NCBI RefSeq assembly: GCF_009859475.1
Contig: NZ_CP044549.1
Location: 3,720,001 to 3,784,000 of the forward strand
Direction: 5' to 3'
Length of the DNA stretch: 64,000 bases
DNA from: Hydrogenophaga sp. BPS33
Lineage (GTDB): Bacteria > Pseudomonadota > Gammaproteobacteria > Burkholderiales > Burkholderiaceae_C
Of the stretch, positions 9,494 through 18,644 are shown piece by piece (the first letter of the stretch is position 1; each line of letters starts with the position of its first letter). The translations under genes and the position numbers were made by a program. The notes under the pieces were generated by a model. It made no database searches, was not told the origin of the DNA, and worked only from the letters and a program-made list of their open reading frames with translations.

Positions 9494-12400
9494 TTATGGC
9501 CGCTTCACCCGGAACCAGGCGGCGTACATCGCGGGCAGCGCCAACAGGGTCAGGACCGTGGCGACGATCAGGCCGCCCATGATGGCCACGGCCATCGGGC
9601 CCCAGAACACGCTGCGGGACAAGGGGATCATCGCCAGCACGGCGGCCGCAGCGGTCAGCACGATGGGCCGCATGCGGCGCACCGCCGCTTCGACGATGGC
9701 GTCCCAGGCGGGCACGCCGCGCGCGCGGTCCTGCTCGATCTGGTCGATCAGGATCACCGAGTTGCGCTGGATCATGCCCATCAAGGCGATCACACCCAAC
9801 AGCGCGACGAAGCCGAAGGGCCGGTTGAGCAGCAACAGCGCACCCGCCACCCCGGCCATGCCCAGCGGACCGGTCAGGAAGACGAGCAGGGAGCGGCTGA
9901 AGCTTTGCAGTTGCAGCATCAGCAGGGTGAAGACGATGAACAGCATCAAGGGCACGCCCGCCACGATGGACGACGAACCCTTGCTGCTTTCTTCCACCGC
10001 GCCCGCCACCTCGATGTGGTACGCGCCCAGGCCGCGCGCGGCCCAGGCATCGCTGATCGTCTTGAGTCTGGGCTGCAACTCGGCCGTCACGGTCGCGCCT
10101 TGCAGGCCTTCAACCACGTCGCCCTGCACGGTGATCGCGTAGTCGCGGTTCTCGCGCCAGAGCACTCCGGGCTCCCATTCGAACACCGGCTTGGCGATCT
10201 GCAGCAGCGGAATCGCCTGGCCGCTGGCCGTGGGCAGGTAGGCGTCGGCCAGGTCGGTGATGGCATCGCGTTCGTCCAGGGGTTGGCGCAGCACGATGTC
10301 GATGAGCTTGTCGCCGTCGCGGTACTGGCCCACCGTGGTGCCCGAGAGCAAGGTGCGCGAGGCCTGCGCGATGGACTGGCTGGACACGCCGAGCGCGCGC
10401 GCCTTGGCCTGGTCCACCTCCAGGCGCAGTTTCTTCACCGACTCGTTCCAGTTGTCGTTCACGCCGCGCATGTTCGGGCTCTCGCGCAGGGCCTGCTTCA
10501 CCTCGTCGGCCAGGCCGCGCAGCACCTGCGGGTCGGTGCCGACGACGCGGAACTGCACCGGATACGGCACCGGTGGTCCGTTGGGCAGGAGCTTCACGCG
10601 CCCGCGCACTTCCGGGAACTCGCTCGCCAGCAGGGCCGGCAAAGCATGCCGAAGGCTTTCGCGGGTCTTCAGATCCTGCGGCAACACAATCAGTTGCGAC
10701 ACGTTGGTCTGCGGAAAGATCTGGTCCAGCGGGAGGTAGAAACGCGGCACACCCGAGCCGATCCAGCTCGTCACGCTGCGAACGCCCGTCTCCTTCGACA
10801 GGCGCTCCTCGAGTCGGCGCGTCACGTCGTCCATCGCCCGGATGCTGCTGCCTTCGGGCAGCCAGATGTCCACCAGGATTTCCGGGCGGCTCGAATCGGG
10901 AAAGAACTGCTGCTGCACCTTGCCCATGCCGGCGATGCCGAGCACGAAGGTGAGGATGGTGGCGCCGATGGTCAGCCAGCGGTGCTGCACGCACCCGTCG
11001 ACCAGGGCGCGAAAGCGCACGTAGAACGGGCCGTCGAACACTTCGTGCGGCTCGCTCCCTTCGGCATGCGGCTTCACCTTCAACAGCAGCACACCCAGGT
11101 AAGGCACGAAGAGCACCGCCACCACCCACGAGATCACCAGCGCGAGCACGGTCACCGCGAAGATGGCGAAGGTGTATTCGCCGGTCATGGAGTTGGCCAG
11201 GCCGATCGGCAGGAAACCGGCCGCCGTGATCAGCGTGCCCGTGAGCATCGGCATGGCCGTGGCGTCCCAGGTGAAGGTGGCCGCACGCACCATGCTGTAG
11301 CCTTCCTCCAGTTTTCGCACCATCATCTCCACCGCGATGATGGCGTCGTCCACCAGCAAGCCGAGCGCGATGATCAGCGAGCCCAGCGAGATCTTGTGCA
11401 GGCCGATACCCCAGTAGTTCATCGCCAGGAAGGTGATGGCCAGCACCAGTGGAATGGTGATGAACACCACCAGGCCAGGGCGCATGTCGAGCACGTAGCG
11501 CTTCAGGCCTCGGCCGCCCGGGCGCCTGTGCAGGCCCAGCGCAAGGAAACTCACGGCCAGCACGATCACCACCGCTTCGATCAGCACCTTCACGAACTCG
11601 TTGACCGAGCCCGTCACCGCGCTGGGCTGGTCCTGCACCTGCGACAGCGTCATGCCCGCGGGCAATGTCGCCTCGATGTCGGCCACCGCGCTCTTGAGCG
11701 ATTGGCCCAGCGCGATGATGTCACCGCCCTCGGCCATGGAAATGCCTAGCGCGATGCTGCTCTTGCCGTCGTGGCGCACCAGCGTCTGCGGTGGATCGAC
11801 GTAGCCCAGAGCGATCTGCGCGATATCGCCCAGGCGGATCTGCGTGCCGCTGGCCGAGCGGATCGGCATGGCGCGCAGTTGCTCCACCGAGTTGAAGGCC
11901 CCGCCCACGCGCACCTGCACCACGTCCTGCGGTGTCTGCACCGCGCCGGCCGATTCCATCGCGTTCTGCTGCCCGAGCGCGTCCAACACCTGCTGCAGGT
12001 TCAGGCCCAACGTGGCCAGGCGCTTCTGCGAGATCTCGATGTAGAGCTTCTCGTCCTGCACACCGAAGAGCTCGACCTTGCTCACGTCGCGCACGCGCAG
12101 CAGCCGCTGGCGCACGCCGTCGGCCACGAGCTTCTTGTCGGCGGGCGAAAAGCCTTCTCCCTGCAGCGCGTAGATCACGCCATACACGTCGCCGAACTCG
12201 TCGTTGAAGAAGGGCCCGACCACGCCCTGCGGCAGTGTGCCGCGCATGTCGCCGATCTTCTTGCGCGCGGTGTACCAGGTCTGCGGCACCTCGTGCGGCG
12301 GCGAGGAGTCCTTGAGCTGGAAGATGATGAGCGACTCGCCGGGCTTGGAGTAGCTGCGGATCTTGTCCGCGTAGGGCACCTCCTGCAGCGTCTTCTCGAT

Positions 12401-12652
12401 GCGATCGGCCACCTGCTCGGCCACTTGCTGCGCGGTCGCGCCAGGCCAGTAGGCGCGCACCACCATGGCACGGAAGGTGAACGGCGGGTCCTCGTCCTGG
12501 CCGAGCTGGAAGTAGGCTGCCACGCCCAGCACCATCAGCACGATCATCAGATAGCGGGTGAAGGCCTGGTGGTCCAGCGCCCACTGCGAGAGGTTGAAGC
12601 GCGAGACCCATGCGGAGGGTTGCTCGGCGTCCGTGGGAGAAGCGTCTTGCAT
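9494..12652 (-). CDS. RND-family efflux transporter, inner-membrane permease
   Basis: 1052 residues, start MQDASPTDAEQPSAW at 12652, 8 bp after the adaptor stop codon; a much longer open frame upstream overlaps the adaptor and is artefactual. Typical AcrB-type layout: TM1 (LMIVLMVLGVAAYFQL), a periplasmic porter loop with YWPGATAQQVAEQVADRIE, TM2–6 with LGLLVDDAIIAVEMMVRKLEEG (RND motif A region), a second porter loop and TM7–12. The N-terminal QLGQDEDPPFTFRAMVV resembles the TriC/VexF-like branch (from memory). Proton-driven trimeric drug or solvent exporter working with the adjacent adaptor; no outer-membrane channel gene is nearby. Confidence 0.93.
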   Translation of the reverse strand: MQDASPTDAEQPSAWVSRFNLSQWALDHQAFTRYLMIVLMVLGVAAYFQLGQDEDPPFTFRAMVVRAYWPGATAQQVAEQVADRIEKTLQEVPYADKIRSYSKPGESLIIFQLKDSSPPHEVPQTWYTARKKIGDMRGTLPQGVVGPFFNDEFGDVYGVIYALQGEGFSPADKKLVADGVRQRLLRVRDVSKVELFGVQDEKLYIEISQKRLATLGLNLQQVLDALGQQNAMESAGAVQTPQDVVQVRVGGAFNSVEQLRAMPIRSASGTQIRLGDIAQIALGYVDPPQTLVRHDGKSSIALGISMAEGGDIIALGQSLKSAVADIEATLPAGMTLSQVQDQPSAVTGSVNEFVKVLIEAVVIVLAVSFLALGLHRRPGGRGLKRYVLDMRPGLVVFITIPLVLAITFLAMNYWGIGLHKISLGSLIIALGLLVDDAIIAVEMMVRKLEEGYSMVRAATFTWDATAMPMLTGTLITAAGFLPIGLANSMTGEYTFAIFAVTVLALVISWVVAVLFVPYLGVLLLKVKPHAEGSEPHEVFDGPFYVRFRALVDGCVQHRWLTIGATILTFVLGIAGMGKVQQQFFPDSSRPEILVDIWLPEGSSIRAMDDVTRRLEERLSKETGVRSVTSWIGSGVPRFYLPLDQIFPQTNVSQLIVLPQDLKTRESLRHALPALLASEFPEVRGRVKLLPNGPPVPYPVQFRVVGTDPQVLRGLADEVKQALRESPNMRGVNDNWNESVKKLRLEVDQAKARALGVSSQSIAQASRTLLSGTTVGQYRDGDKLIDIVLRQPLDERDAITDLADAYLPTASGQAIPLLQIAKPVFEWEPGVLWRENRDYAITVQGDVVEGLQGATVTAELQPRLKTISDAWAARGLGAYHIEVAGAVEESSKGSSSIVAGVPLMLFIVFTLLMLQLQSFSRSLLVFLTGPLGMAGVAGALLLLNRPFGFVALLGVIALMGMIQRNSVILIDQIEQDRARGVPAWDAIVEAAVRRMRPIVLTAAAAVLAMIPLSRSVFWGPMAVAIMGGLIVATVLTLLALPAMYAAWFRVKRP

Positions 12653-12660
12653 GCCGGGCC

Positions 12661-13770
12661 TCACTGCGTCGCCGGGGCCGCGAAACGGGTCACCTTCTGG
12701 CCGGGCGAGAGCACGTGCACCCCAGCGGCCACCACCTCCTCGCCCGGTTTCAGCCCGGCGACGATCACGGCATCGTTGCCGTCCGCGGTGGCCACCTGCA
12801 CTTCGCGCGGCTGCACGGTGCCCGCTGCCGCGTCGAACACCCACACCGAGGTGCCTTTGCGGTCCCCCGTCTCGGAACGCATCAGCGCGGTCGTGGGCAA
12901 TTTGATGGCCACGGGTGCCGCCGCCGCGCTGCCGAGCGTCACGTAGGCGGTCGCGCCCAAGGTGACGTCGGCCGCATCGGGCAAAGAGAGCTTGACCTGG
13001 TAGGTGCGGGTGACCGGGTCGGCGCTGGCCGCCACCTCGCGCACCCGCGCCTCCAGCGGGGCGGCGTCGGCCGCCGCGCCCAGGCCCGCCCACAGCCGCA
13101 CCTGCGCCGGTGCACCGGGTTTGACCTGTACCACGCGGTCTTCGGGCACGGCGATGACCACGTCGCGCGCGCCATCGCGCGCCAGGCGCACCACCGGGGC
13201 GCCTGACGAAACCACCTGGCCAATTTCGGCGTCGACCCCGATCACCACGCCCGGGCCATCCGCGAGCAGCCGCGCATAACCCGCCTGGTTGCCCTGCACC
13301 GCGCTCTGCGCCCTGGCCTGGCGCAGCGTGGCCTCGGCAGACTGGAACGTGGCCTGGCGGCGCTGGATCTCAGCACCGCTCACGAAGCCTTGCGCCTGCA
13401 AATCCTGGTAACGCTTGAGATCGGCCGCCGCCAGATCGCGCTGCGTCTGCGCCGCGCTCACCTGGGCCTGGGCGGCCTGGCTGGACAGCGCCAGATCCTG
13501 CGCGTCGAGCTGCGCCAGCAACTGGCCGGCTTTCACCCGTTGGCCCACTTCGGCCGGTCGTTGCACCAGCTTGCCGCCGACCCGAAAACCCAGGCGCGAC
13601 TCGGTGCGCGCACGCACGTCTCCCGCGTATTCGTGTGCCAGCAACACACCACTCAAACCCACCGTGAGCAGCTTGACCGAGCGGATCGGCTCTTCGGGCG
13701 GCGCGGCCGGCGAACAGGCCACCAAGGCCATCGCCATGCTCACGAACAGGACAAAATGCGGTGTTTTCAT
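12661..13770 (-). CDS. RND efflux periplasmic adaptor (MFP) lipoprotein
   Basis: 369 residues. A lipoprotein signal peptide ends in the lipobox LVAC (lipidated Cys19). Membrane-fusion-protein architecture follows: a lipoyl half-motif GFRVGGKLVQRPAEVGQRVKAG, a helical hairpin (about 90–150, rich in Ala/Gln), the second lipoyl half, a beta-barrel domain and a C-terminal membrane-proximal domain. It bridges the RND permease to an outer-membrane channel encoded elsewhere. First gene of the two-gene operon; an operator-like palindrome lies 17 bp upstream of its start. Confidence 0.92.
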   Translation of the reverse strand: MKTPHFVLFVSMAMALVACSPAAPPEEPIRSVKLLTVGLSGVLLAHEYAGDVRARTESRLGFRVGGKLVQRPAEVGQRVKAGQLLAQLDAQDLALSSQAAQAQVSAAQTQRDLAAADLKRYQDLQAQGFVSGAEIQRRQATFQSAEATLRQARAQSAVQGNQAGYARLLADGPGVVIGVDAEIGQVVSSGAPVVRLARDGARDVVIAVPEDRVVQVKPGAPAQVRLWAGLGAAADAAPLEARVREVAASADPVTRTYQVKLSLPDAADVTLGATAYVTLGSAAAAPVAIKLPTTALMRSETGDRKGTSVWVFDAAAGTVQPREVQVATADGNDAVIVAGLKPGEEVVAAGVHVLSPGQKVTRFAAPATQ

Positions 13771-13786
13771 GGCAGGCTCACTAATG

Positions 13787-13800
13787 ACTGACCGGTTAGT
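13787..13800. promoter_or_regulatory. TetR-type operator upstream of the RND operon
   Basis: ACTGACCGGTTAGT is a near-perfect palindrome (one mismatched pair) centred on ACCGGT. It is of the type ACTNACCGGTNAGT often found in front of AcrAB-like efflux operons regulated by TetR/AcrR repressors. It lies between the divergent adaptor gene and the hpnC-like gene. No tetR gene is adjacent on either side, so the cognate regulator must be encoded elsewhere (inference). Confidence 0.6.
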
Positions 13801-13836
13801 AACAAAAAATTGTAGTGCAATTCAAGCACCGCGTTC

Positions 13837-14724
13837 ATGAGTCCATCGCCCTCTTCCTCCTCTGTCCGGTCGTCCTCGCAGGCCATCGGCGTAGGGCACT
13901 ACGAGAATTTCCCGGTGGCGTCCTGGCTGTGCCCGCCCGCGCTGCGCCCGGCCGTGGCCGCCATCTACCACTTCGCCCGCACCGCCGACGACATCGCCGA
14001 CGAGGGCCAGGCGCCGCCCGAACAGCGCCTGGCCGATCTGCTGGCCTACCGCTACACGCTGAACCTGTGCCTGGAGGGCGCCAGCGCCATCGAGCCGCGC
14101 TGGCCGGCGATCTTCGGGCCGTTGTCGCAAGCGGTGCAGCGCCACCAGTTGCCCGGCGAGTTGCTGCACGACCTGCTCAGCGCCTTCGAGCAAGACGTGC
14201 GCCACACGGCCAACGCGCATCGCTACGCCGATCTGGACGAACTGCTGGCCTACAGCCGCCTCTCCGCCAACCCGGTGGGCCGCCTGCTGCTGCATCTGTA
14301 CGGCGTGCACGACGACACTGCCTTGCAGCAGAGCGACCAGATCTGCAGTGCGCTCCAGCTCATCAATTTCTGGCAGGACATCGGCGTGGACCTGCCGCGC
14401 CAGCGCTGCTATCTACCGGCCGATGTGTTGCAGCGCCACGGCGTGCGCGTGTCCGATTTCGCGCTGGACAACCCGCAGCAGGCGGGCGCCATGGCGGGCG
14501 TGGTCGGCGAGCTCTGCGCGCACGCCAGCCACCTCATGCACCAGGGCGCGCCGCTGGTGCACCGCGTGCCCGGCCGCGCGGGCTGGGAACTGCGCCTGGT
14601 GGTGCAAGGCGGGCTGCGCATCCTGGAGCGCATCGCGCAAGCGCATCACCGCAGTTGGCAGGTGCGCGTGACGCTGCGCAGGGTCGATGCACCGCGCCTG
14701 CTGTGGCGCGCCTTGAGGATGTGA
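13837..14724 (+). CDS. hpnC: Squalene/phytoene synthase family protein, HpnC-like
   Basis: 295 residues. The segment GHYENFPVASWLCP is a hallmark of HpnC. The two Asp-rich sites are present: HFARTADDIADEG (D51, D52, D55) and INFWQDIGVDLPRQR. In hopanoid producers HpnC, HpnD and HpnE together make squalene from farnesyl diphosphate, with HpnC converting presqualene diphosphate to hydroxysqualene. Here no hpnD, hpnE or squalene–hopene cyclase lies next to it, so it is either separated from its partners or used in another prenyl pathway. It is transcribed away from the RND operon. Confidence 0.8.
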   Translation: MSPSPSSSSVRSSSQAIGVGHYENFPVASWLCPPALRPAVAAIYHFARTADDIADEGQAPPEQRLADLLAYRYTLNLCLEGASAIEPRWPAIFGPLSQAVQRHQLPGELLHDLLSAFEQDVRHTANAHRYADLDELLAYSRLSANPVGRLLLHLYGVHDDTALQQSDQICSALQLINFWQDIGVDLPRQRCYLPADVLQRHGVRVSDFALDNPQQAGAMAGVVGELCAHASHLMHQGAPLVHRVPGRAGWELRLVVQGGLRILERIAQAHHRSWQVRVTLRRVDAPRLLWRALRM

Positions 14725-14737
14725 GGGGCCCGGCCCG

Positions 14738-15717
14738 TCAGACCTCGGCCGCCGCCTCCAGGTGCGCCGTGCGGTTGCGCCGCCAGGTTGCCGGCGGCAC
14801 ACCGTATTCGCGCCGGAACGCCCGGATGAAGGCGGTGTCGGTCTGGTAGCCGACGTCTTCGGCAATGCGCATGAGCGGTGCCTTGCTGCGGCACAGCAAG
14901 TTGCCCGCCAGCGTCATGCGCCATTGCATCAGGTATTGCATGGGTGAGCTGCCCACCAGGTGCTGAAACCGCTCGGCCAGCAACGAACGGGAGGCGCCAG
15001 CCTCGCGCGCGAGTTCTTCCAATGTCCAGGCATGCGCCGGCTGCCGGTGCATGGCATTGAGCGCCCCTCCCACCACGCGGTCGCCCAGGCCTGCGAGCCA
15101 GCCGGTGCGGCCCGCGCTCTGCTCGTGGATGTAGAGCCGCAGCACTTCGATGAACAGCACCTCGGCCAGTTTGGACAGCACGCCCGCGCCACCGGGCCGC
15201 GGCGATCGTGCCTCGGCCAGCGCATAGCGCACCGAGGCTTCGAGCCAGGCGCCCGCGCTGGAGCCGCGCACATGAACCCGCAGCATCGGCGGCAGGCCCG
15301 CGAGCAGCAGGCGCGCCAGCCGCGCATCGCAGGCCGGTAGCCGCACAACAAGCGCGTGCTGGAGCCGCCACCGCCGAAGTTGAGTTGCCGCGGACGGCGT
15401 TGCAGCAACTCCTTCAAAGGCCGTCCGGACACGGGTGCGAGGCCTTGCGCCGAGGCCATGCGGTGCGCATGCCCTTGCGGGAACACGATCACGTCGCCGG
15501 CCGTCAACCACAGCGGCGGCTGTGTTTCCAGCTCCACCACGCACCTGCCCTCGGTGACCATGTGAAAGATCACCACGCGCTCAGCCCCCGGCTCCAGCAG
15601 CGGTGCGGCCGCATCGGCATGCGGCGACTGGTAGCTCCACGGGGCGGTGAAACGCCCTTGCAGAAAAATGGCGCCGACCAATTGCACCACGCGCAGGGTT
15701 TCGGAGAGTGCATCCAT
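14738..15717 (-). pseudogene. AraC-family regulator with cupin domain, frameshifted
   Basis: The start MDALSETLRVVQLVGAIFLQ at 15717 begins an AraC-binding cupin-6 domain (WLTAGDVIVFPQGHAHRMAS) that is open to about 15335. The continuation (ACDARLARLLLAGLPPMLRV, then the HTH pair ending VGYQTDTAFIRAFRREYGVPP) is in another frame. Joining them at 15334–15337 restores the family sequence LLCGY–ACDARLA. The total length, 980 nt, is one short of a multiple of three, pointing to a 1-nt deletion at GGCTACCGGCC. A sequencing error is possible. It follows the OsmC-like gene by 10 bp, so the pair would be one operon. Confidence 0.8.
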
Positions 15718-15727
15718 GGTGGGTGCC

Positions 15728-16255
15728 TCAGGCGGTATCGATGCGCAGGGCCAGCGGCGTGGCCGACTGCAGCGCGCGGGGAATCGGCGAGCGGTCCACC
15801 GCCGCCTGCACCAGACTGCGCAGCCGTTCGTGGGAGACGCCTTCGGCCTGGACGCGCACCGACAGTTGCACCTCGCCCGGGCCGGCATGCACGGGCTTGT
15901 CGTCGGCATCGGGAATGCCGAGCAGGCCACGCGAATCGGACCAGCTCGTGGCCTTCACCTCCAGGCTGGTGAGTTCGATGCCTTCGGCCGCCGCCACCAG
16001 CACGATGGAGGTGGTGGCGCAGGATGCTAGGCCGGCGCGAAACAGCCAGCCGGGTGTCACCAGGCCACCGGTGCCGCCGAGTTCGCTCGGCATGTCGGTG
16101 GGTACCTGCGTGCCGTTGGCGTGGTGCACCACCACGCGCGTGCTGCCGGCCCAACGGGCGGTGGCGGGGCCGTCTTCGTGCCATCCCGCTTCGGGCCGGC
16201 GCCGCAGCACTGCGGTAACGCGCTGGAGGGCGTCTGCGATGGGTTGTAGCGTCAT
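15728..16255 (-). CDS. OsmC-like protein
   Basis: 175 residues from the ATG at 16255 (MTLQPIADALQRV); longer frames upstream lack coding character. The fold markers are STRVVVHHANG near the N-terminus and GLVTPGWLFRAGLASCATTSIVLVAA, which matches the OsmC core helix with its first cysteine. The second cysteine motif (CP.S) of peroxide-reducing Ohr/OsmC enzymes is absent, so thiol-peroxidase activity is doubtful. It is upstream of and co-oriented with the AraC-type gene. Function unknown. Confidence 0.8.
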   Translation of the reverse strand: MTLQPIADALQRVTAVLRRRPEAGWHEDGPATARWAGSTRVVVHHANGTQVPTDMPSELGGTGGLVTPGWLFRAGLASCATTSIVLVAAAEGIELTSLEVKATSWSDSRGLLGIPDADDKPVHAGPGEVQLSVRVQAEGVSHERLRSLVQAAVDRSPIPRALQSATPLALRIDTA

Positions 16256-16458
16256 GCGGCCACTCCTTCCCGAGGAATGCAGGCCCCGGGGCCCGGGGAT
16301 TATGGGCGCCTCCAACGCGCCGCGCCAGTGCGGCGCGCCGGACGGACGCTCGAACGGTTTTCCTGGACGCGCGGGCAGGACAGCACAGGCCCACGCGCGC
16401 TCCACTGCATGCCGGGCCTTCGCCCGCACCGCCAACCACCCACATGAGAAACCACACC

Positions 16459-17271
16459 ATGAACGCACCGAACGAATTCGCTGCCCTGAAAACCCGCCAG
16501 CAAGCCGCTTGGGCCAGCGGCGACTACGCCGTCATCGGCACCACCTTGCAGATCGTCGGCGAGTCGCTCGCCGAGGCCTGCGACCTGCGCACCGACGAGC
16601 GCGTGCTCGATGCGGCCGCCGGCAACGGCAACGCCACGCTGGCCGCCGCGCGCCGGGGGGCGAAGGTCACATCCACCGACTATGTCGACACCCTGCTGCA
16701 ACGCGGCGCCGAGCGCGCCCGGGCCGAGCGCCTGGACGCGGCCTTCCAGGTAGCTGACGTGGAAGACCTGCCGTTCGAAGACGCGAGCTTCGACGCGGTG
16801 CTGTCGACCTTCGGTGTGATGTTCGCCCCCGACCACGCCCGCAGCGCCAGCGAGATGGCGCGCGTCTGCCGCCCTGGCGGGCGCATCGGCCTGGCGAACT
16901 GGACGCCCGAAGGCTTCATCGGGCAATTGTTCAAAGTGCTGGGGCGCCATGTGCCGCCGCCTGCGGGCTTGCAACCGCCCTCGCTGTGGGGCACGCAGGC
17001 GCACCTGCACGCGCTGTTTGCGCAGACCGCCGAGAAGATCGACGCAACGCCCAGACAGTTCAACTTCCGCTACCGCTCGGCGGCGCATTTCATCGACGTG
17101 TTCCGCACCTGGTACGGGCCGGTGCATAAAGCCTTTGCCGCCTTGCCCGCCGACAAGGCGGTGGCGCTGGAGAACGACCTCACCGAGCTACTGAACCGCC
17201 TGAACCGCGCCGGACCCGACGCGCTGGTGGTGCCCAGCGAGTACCTCGAAGCCGTCATCACCCGCCGCTGA
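16459..17271 (+). CDS. SAM-dependent class I methyltransferase (UbiE/Methyltransf_11 type)
   Basis: 270 residues. The Rossmann motif I is RVLDAAAGNGNATLAAARRG (about 50–69), followed by TSTDYVDTLLQRG (acidic post-I residue) and VADVEDLPFEDASFDAVLSTFGVMFAPD (motifs II/III). The downstream MARVCRPGGRIGLANW is typical of UbiE-like small-molecule methyltransferases. Substrate not identifiable. The start at 16459 is preferred to an ATG 15 bp upstream. Divergent from the OsmC-like gene across a 203-bp spacer with a GC-rich palindrome. Confidence 0.82.
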   Translation: MNAPNEFAALKTRQQAAWASGDYAVIGTTLQIVGESLAEACDLRTDERVLDAAAGNGNATLAAARRGAKVTSTDYVDTLLQRGAERARAERLDAAFQVADVEDLPFEDASFDAVLSTFGVMFAPDHARSASEMARVCRPGGRIGLANWTPEGFIGQLFKVLGRHVPPPAGLQPPSLWGTQAHLHALFAQTAEKIDATPRQFNFRYRSAAHFIDVFRTWYGPVHKAFAALPADKAVALENDLTELLNRLNRAGPDALVVPSEYLEAVITRR

Positions 17272-17344
17272 ACCGGCCGCGCGCCGTGTGCGCGTGCTTT
17301 TGTCGTCTACAGTGGATGCCATTTTTCCACTGAGGCAGCAACAC

Positions 17345-18643
17345 ATGCAGCAACGGATCGTGATCGTGGGTGGTGGTGCAGGCGGCCTGGAACTGGCCTG
17401 CAAGCTGGGGCGCAAACTTGGCGCGGAGCAGGTGACCTTGGTGGACATGCAACTCTTCCACATCTGGAAGCCCTCGCTGCACGAAGTGGCCGCGGGCACG
17501 CTGGACATCCACCAGGAAGGACTGTCGTACGAAATGCTCGCGCACGACAACCGCTTCACCTTCTGCTTCGGCGCCATGACCGCGCTGGACAGCGAGGCCA
17601 GGACCGTCACGGTGTCGGCGGTCACGGACGACAACGGCGAAGAACTCGTGCCCGAGCGCACCCTGCCCTTCGACCAGTTGGTGGTGTCGGTGGGCAGCAC
17701 CGCGAACCATTTCAACGTGCCCGGCGCGGCCGAACACACGCTCTCGCTCAACCGCCCGGCCGACGCCGAGCAGTTCCGCCTGCGCATGCTCAAGCTGCTC
17801 ACCGCCGCCGAGTTGCGCAAGAGCGCGGGCAACGAGGCGCAAGTGCGCATCGTGATCATTGGCGGCGGGGCCACCGGCGTCGAACTGGCGGCCGAACTGC
17901 GCGAAGCCAGCGTGGTGCATTCGCGCTACGGCTTTCGCCGGCTCGACCCGAACACGGATGTGCGGATCACGCTGCTCGAAGGCGCAGACCGCATCCTCGC
18001 GCCCTTGCCGAAGAAAGTGTCCATCGCGGCGGCGCATTTGCTCAAGGAGCGCCATGTGACCATCGAGACCGACTGCCGCGTCGCGCGCATCACCCCCGAG
18101 CAGGTCGAAGACGCCACGGGCCGCGTGTTTGCCGCCGATCTGGTGGTGTGGGCCGCCGGCATCAAGGCCCCCAGCCTGCTCGCCGAACTGGGCCTGCCCA
18201 CCAACCGCTCGGGCCAGTTGGAGGTGGAGGGCAATCTGCAGGTCAAGGGCCACACGAACATCTTCGCGCTGGGCGACTGCGCGGCCTGCCCGATGGCCGA
18301 CGGCAAGCTGGTGCCGCCGCGTGCGCAGGCGGCGCACCAGCAGGCGAGTTACCTCGTGACGCGGCTGATGCGCCGCGCCATGGAGCAGCCCGAGCGCGAC
18401 GATGCCTACGTCTACAAGGACCATGGCTCGCTGGTCTCGGTCGGCACGCAGACCTCGGTGGGCAACCTCATGGGCAACCTGTTCCGTTCCACCTGGTACG
18501 TGCAAGGCGTGCTGGCGCGCACCATGTACGTGAGCCTGCACCTGATGCACCACCAGGCCGTGCTAGGAACGCTGCGCACGGGCGTGCTGGCAGTGGCTCG
18601 CTTCCTGGTGAAACGCGCCACGCCGCTGGTGAAGCTGCACTGA
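17345..18643 (+). CDS. ndh: Type II NADH dehydrogenase (NDH-2)
   Basis: 432 residues. The FAD-binding motif is RIVIVGGGAGGLELACKLG at the N-terminus. The second dinucleotide-binding motif VRIVIIGGGATGVELAAEL (about 160) binds NADH. FALGDCAACPMADGKLVPPRAQAA is the C-terminal FAD contact with the quinone-site region. A C-terminal amphipathic tail rich in Arg/Lys/Leu suggests membrane anchoring. It oxidises NADH and reduces quinone without proton pumping. The start at 17345 is preferred to an upstream in-frame ATG because the glycine motif then falls at its usual position. Convergent with the TauE gene, 1 bp between stops. Confidence 0.88.
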   Translation: MQQRIVIVGGGAGGLELACKLGRKLGAEQVTLVDMQLFHIWKPSLHEVAAGTLDIHQEGLSYEMLAHDNRFTFCFGAMTALDSEARTVTVSAVTDDNGEELVPERTLPFDQLVVSVGSTANHFNVPGAAEHTLSLNRPADAEQFRLRMLKLLTAAELRKSAGNEAQVRIVIIGGGATGVELAAELREASVVHSRYGFRRLDPNTDVRITLLEGADRILAPLPKKVSIAAAHLLKERHVTIETDCRVARITPEQVEDATGRVFAADLVVWAAGIKAPSLLAELGLPTNRSGQLEVEGNLQVKGHTNIFALGDCAACPMADGKLVPPRAQAAHQQASYLVTRLMRRAMEQPERDDAYVYKDHGSLVSVGTQTSVGNLMGNLFRSTWYVQGVLARTMYVSLHLMHHQAVLGTLRTGVLAVARFLVKRATPLVKLH

Positions 18644-18644
18644 A

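Noticed and set aside
12653..13093. N-terminal extension of the RND permease frame
   Set aside because: It overlaps the adaptor gene in another frame and encodes Gly/Arg-rich nonsense; the normal RND start motif lies at 12652.
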